The position numbers and the translations under genes are program-made. A stretch of 21,163 bases of DNA, from positions 1 through 21,163 of the forward strand of contig JAQGDQ010001916.1 in the NCBI GenBank assembly GCA_030141605.1, written 5' to 3'. The notes under the pieces are model-generated. The model ran no database searches. It was not told the DNA's origin and was given only the letters and a program-made list of their open reading frames with translations. Below are positions 18,363-21,163 of the stretch, piece by piece (the first letter of the stretch is position 1; every line of letters begins with the position of its first letter). Origin of the DNA: Tubiluchus corallicola (taxonomy: Eukaryota; Priapulida; Priapulimorpha; Priapulimorphida; Tubiluchidae).

Positions 18363-18527
18363 TTGACTAAGGGAGACATAGTGATTAGTCCAAGACTAAA
18401 AGTAGGATGGTTTACATATTATGTTGATTGTAGATACCAGGGTAGAGTTGAGAGAGTAGAAGCAAACGGAATTGTGCGAGTTAAGTTTCCTATTGTATGT
18501 TGGTCAGTAGATGTTCAGGTCTCATAG
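18333..18527 (+). CDS. Short open frame with a beta-rich domain-like segment
   Basis: A 64-codon + strand frame without an ATG reads KVPILQRLTKGDIVISP, then GRVERVEANGIVRVKFP and CWSVD before a TAG. The pattern G-D-x-V ... G-x-V-x-x-V-x-x-x-G-x-V-x-V ... W looks like a small beta-barrel of the MIB/HERC2 or SH3-like kind, but I cannot assign a family. It overlaps the last recognisable bases of the NS5-like relic in a different frame. It could be an exon of a host or transposon gene, possibly the same transcript as the SAP-like exon at 16580. Confidence 0.25.
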   Translation, partial: RFAKVPILQRLTKGDIVISPRLKVGWFTYYVDCRYQGRVERVEANGIVRVKFPIVCWSVDVQVS

Positions 18528-19343
18528 TCTGCTGGTGAATAATGTAATTGGTGAATTTCATAATGTAGTTTGTCAAGGTATGTTGCTTTAAATTATATTT
18601 TGTGGTTTTTTTTATTTTGCTAAACTGAGAGGTTAGTGCTTGAATTTTTGTTATAGAGTGTTAAACTTAAGTGAATTATTAAGTTAAACTTCCCTAAATG
18701 TTGCTTTTACTTTTATTTCAGACTGCAATTTATGTTGAAACCTACCCCCCCTCTACACTGGCTTCACTGCTTCATTTTTTTGACAATAAAGAAATCAACC
18801 TGCCTGTATCAAAGTGTTCATCATTTTTATTGGATTACAACATGCAGACTATAATTATTTGTTTTCTTTCTGTATTTTTACAAACATGCATTTCCTGAAA
18901 GTGTTTAAATCGAAGCCAGCCTTAGTCATGTGACCTAAGCTTTAGTAGTATACGCCACCTGTCAATCACACTTGTTCTTACACGTAGTTACATTTTCTGT
19001 TGCCGCTATGCTGATCATGCCATTTGGTGATACTTGCATTCTTTGTCTATTTTGTTGCAATTTAACAGTCACAGTCACTAGTTGTATTTTCAAGCCAAAG
19101 TTGTCACCAGTAAATGTAAGTCACCATCTACTTACTAGTTAATAGTTCAAACTAGTTAGAATTGCTTCAAATCTCTAGAATCATAAAGTAATAATTTGTG
19201 TTTCAGTCTTCTTAAATCTACCTTTTTATTTTGTCTAAATAGTAATAACCTTTAGCACGTTCTCAAGCACTTTTAGTGATCTGCTATTTTAATACATTGC
19301 AGGTCTATCGCACAGTTCAATACTGATTTTTGACGTTTCTTTG
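18528..19343. other. Gene-free stretch before the satellite array
   Basis: AT- and T-rich sequence with no supported gene or RNA. A 66-codon frame at 18698-18898 is hydrophobic but lacks any context. Confidence 0.5.
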
Positions 19344-21163
19344 TCACAGGAACATACTTCTTGAAGTAAATCTAAGAAAAAACATTATGTAGGAAAATTC
19401 ATAGCACGTGCATCTGGACCATACTTCCTTGCAGGAAAATTCATAGCGCCTGTATCAGGAACATACTTCTTTGAAGTAAATCTAAGGCAAACATTATGTA
19501 GGAAAATTCATAGCACGTGCATCTGGACCATACTTCTTTGAAGTAAATCTAAGGCAAACATTATGTAGGAAAATTCAAAGCGCCTGTCACAGGAACATAC
19601 TTCTTTGAAGTAAATCTAAGGCAAACATTATGTAGGAAAATTCAAAGCGCCTGTAACAGGAACATACTTCTTTGAAGTAAATCTAAGGCAAACATTATGT
19701 AGGAAAATTCAAAGCGCCTGTAACAGGAACATACTTCTTGAAGTAAATCTAAGGCAAACATTATGTAGGAAAATTCAAAGCGCCTGTCACAGGAACATAC
19801 TTCTTTGAAGTAAATCTAAGGCAAACATTATGTAGGAAAATTCAAAGCGCCTGTAACAGGAACATACTTCTTGAAGTAAATCTAAGGCAAACATTATGTA
19901 GGAAAATTCAAAGCGCCTGTAACAGGAACATACTTCTTTGAAGTAAATCTAAGGCAAACATTATGTAGGAAAATTCAAAGCGCCTGTAACAGGACCATAC
20001 TTCTTGAAGTAAATCTAAGGCAAACATTATGTAGGAAAATTCAAAGCGCCTGTAACAGGAGCATACTTCTTGAAGTAAATCTAAGACAAACATTATGTAC
20101 GAAAATTCATAGCACGTGTATCAGGAGCATACTTCTTTGAAGTAAGTCAAAGGCAAACATTATGTAGGAAAATTCAAAGCGCCTGTAACAGGAGCATACT
20201 TCTTGAAGTAAATCTAAGGCAAACATTATGTAGGAAAATTCAAAGCGCCTGTAACAGGAGCATACTTCTTGAAGTAAATCTAAGGCAAACATTATGTAGG
20301 AAAATTCAAAGCGCCTGTAACAGGAGCATACTTCTTGAAGTAAATCTAAGAAAAAACATTTTGTAGGAAAATTCATAGCACGTGTATCAGGAGCATACTT
20401 CTTGAAGTAAATCTAAGGCAAACATTATGTAGGAAAATTCAAAGCGCCTGTAACAGGAGCATACTTCTTGAAGTAAATCTAAGAAAAAACATTTTGTAGG
20501 AAAATTCATAGCACGTGTATCAGGAGCATACTTCCTTGCAGGAAAATTCATAGCGCCTGTATCAGGAGCATACTTCTTGAAGTAAATCTAAGGCAAACAT
20601 TATGTAGGAAAATTCATAGCACGTGTATCAGGAGCATACTTCCTTGCAGGAAAATTCATAGCGCCTGTATCAGGAGCATACTTCTTTGAAGTAAATCTAA
20701 GGCAAACATTATGAAGGAAAATTCATAGCACGTGCATCTGGACCATACTTCCTTGCAGGAAAATTCATAGCGCGTGTATCAGGACCATACTTCTTTGAAG
20801 TAAATCTAAGGCAAACATTATGAAGGAAAATTCATAGCACGTGCATCTGGACCATACTTCCTTGCAGGAAAATTCATAGCGCGTGTATCAGGAGCATACT
20901 TCTTTGAAGTAAGTCTAAGGCAAACATTATGTAGGAAAATTCAAAGCACCTGTAACAGGAACATTCTTCTTGAAGTAAATATAAGAAAAAACATTATGTA
21001 GGAAAATTCATAGCACGTGCATCTGGACCATACTTCTTTGAAGTAAGTCAAAGGCAAACATTATGTAGGAAAATTCAAAGCGCCTGTAACAGGAACATAC
21101 TTCTTGAAGTAAATCTAAGAAAAAACATTATGTAGGAAAATTCAAAGCACCTGTAACAGGAGC
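19344..21163. repeat. 66/67-bp satellite array with a 42-bp variant, runs off the window
   Basis: About 29 head-to-tail units fill the last 1.8 kb and continue past the edge. The standard unit is 66 or 67 bp, the difference being TTCTTGAA versus TTCTTTGAA. About five units are a shortened 42-bp form in which the stretch between ACTTC and AGGAAAATTC is deleted. In 20522-20930 short and long forms alternate, giving a higher-order period of about 108 bp. Two recurrent end types occur: one with CAAAGCGCCTGT and one with CATAGCACGTG. Short - strand open frames with a repeated YIMFALDLLQEV peptide are by-products of the array. Confidence 0.95.

Noticed and set aside
19908-20376. Two minus-strand frames with a repeated peptide
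   Set aside because: They are read from the satellite units; frame is kept only by chance combinations of 66- and 67-bp units.
19344-21163. CRISPR-like array of regularly spaced repeats
   Set aside because: There are no unique spacers: the whole 66/67-bp unit is repeated, and the genome is eukaryotic.

Overview
The window looks like nuclear DNA of an invertebrate metazoan, probably aquatic. It is AT-rich, with exons bounded by GT/AG splice sites, long gene-poor stretches, microsatellites, two large tandem arrays, and many broken mobile-element and virus-derived fragments. The species cannot be named from sequence alone. Almost everything recognisable is a partial exon or a degraded copy, so this is largely a graveyard region between or inside host genes.

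Left part (1-9350). The last exon of a trypsin-like serine protease lies on the + strand (1005-1181) with a plausible poly(A) signal at 1818. Four EGF-module exons follow on the - strand (about 4784-4858, 5380-5490, 5616-5726, 7091-7180). One is intact, one carries an in-frame stop, and two are truncated. The leftmost is cut off at the exact point where a 13-copy, 33-bp minisatellite (4859-5287) begins. Between them are a dispersed direct repeat (5977/6420), an (AT)n tract and a 100-bp-arm fold-back element (8461-8886).

Middle part (9475-12461). Three degraded pieces resemble the PC4/Sub1 p15 single-strand DNA-binding fold. They run into a broken gene for a metazoan tyrosine-recombinase-like protein, ending with an acidic/basic tail and a WxxxE-type segment. 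That gene is interrupted by a short, 5'-truncated non-LTR retroelement copy flanked by a perfect 16-bp target-site duplication. Removing the insert and one duplication copy brings the two gene halves back into register.

Right part (13318-18527). This is the most remarkable region: within 5 kb, three same-strand islands look like endogenous RNA-virus sequence. The first is a flavivirus NS3-like helicase fragment (13318-13707, Walker A to a DEWH variant of motif II), which abuts a pogo/Tigger/Jerky-type DDE transposase C-terminus (13690-13925). The second is a frameshifted series that reads like a negative-strand RNA virus nucleoprotein, less certainly (14558-15686). The third is a flavivirus NS5-like methyltransferase plus the start of a polymerase domain (16945-about 18362). 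It carries a frame-breaking 91-bp tandem duplication and lacks two of the four expected methyltransferase catalytic residues. A small SAP-like first exon (16580-16636) precedes the third island and a short open frame (18333-18527) follows it.

The window ends in a 66/67-bp satellite (19344 to the edge). It has a 42-bp deleted variant that alternates with the long form, and each long unit carries a TTC/GAA inverted motif. No complete, evidently functional gene is contained in the window. The main interest is the clustering of virus-derived fragments with transposon pieces.
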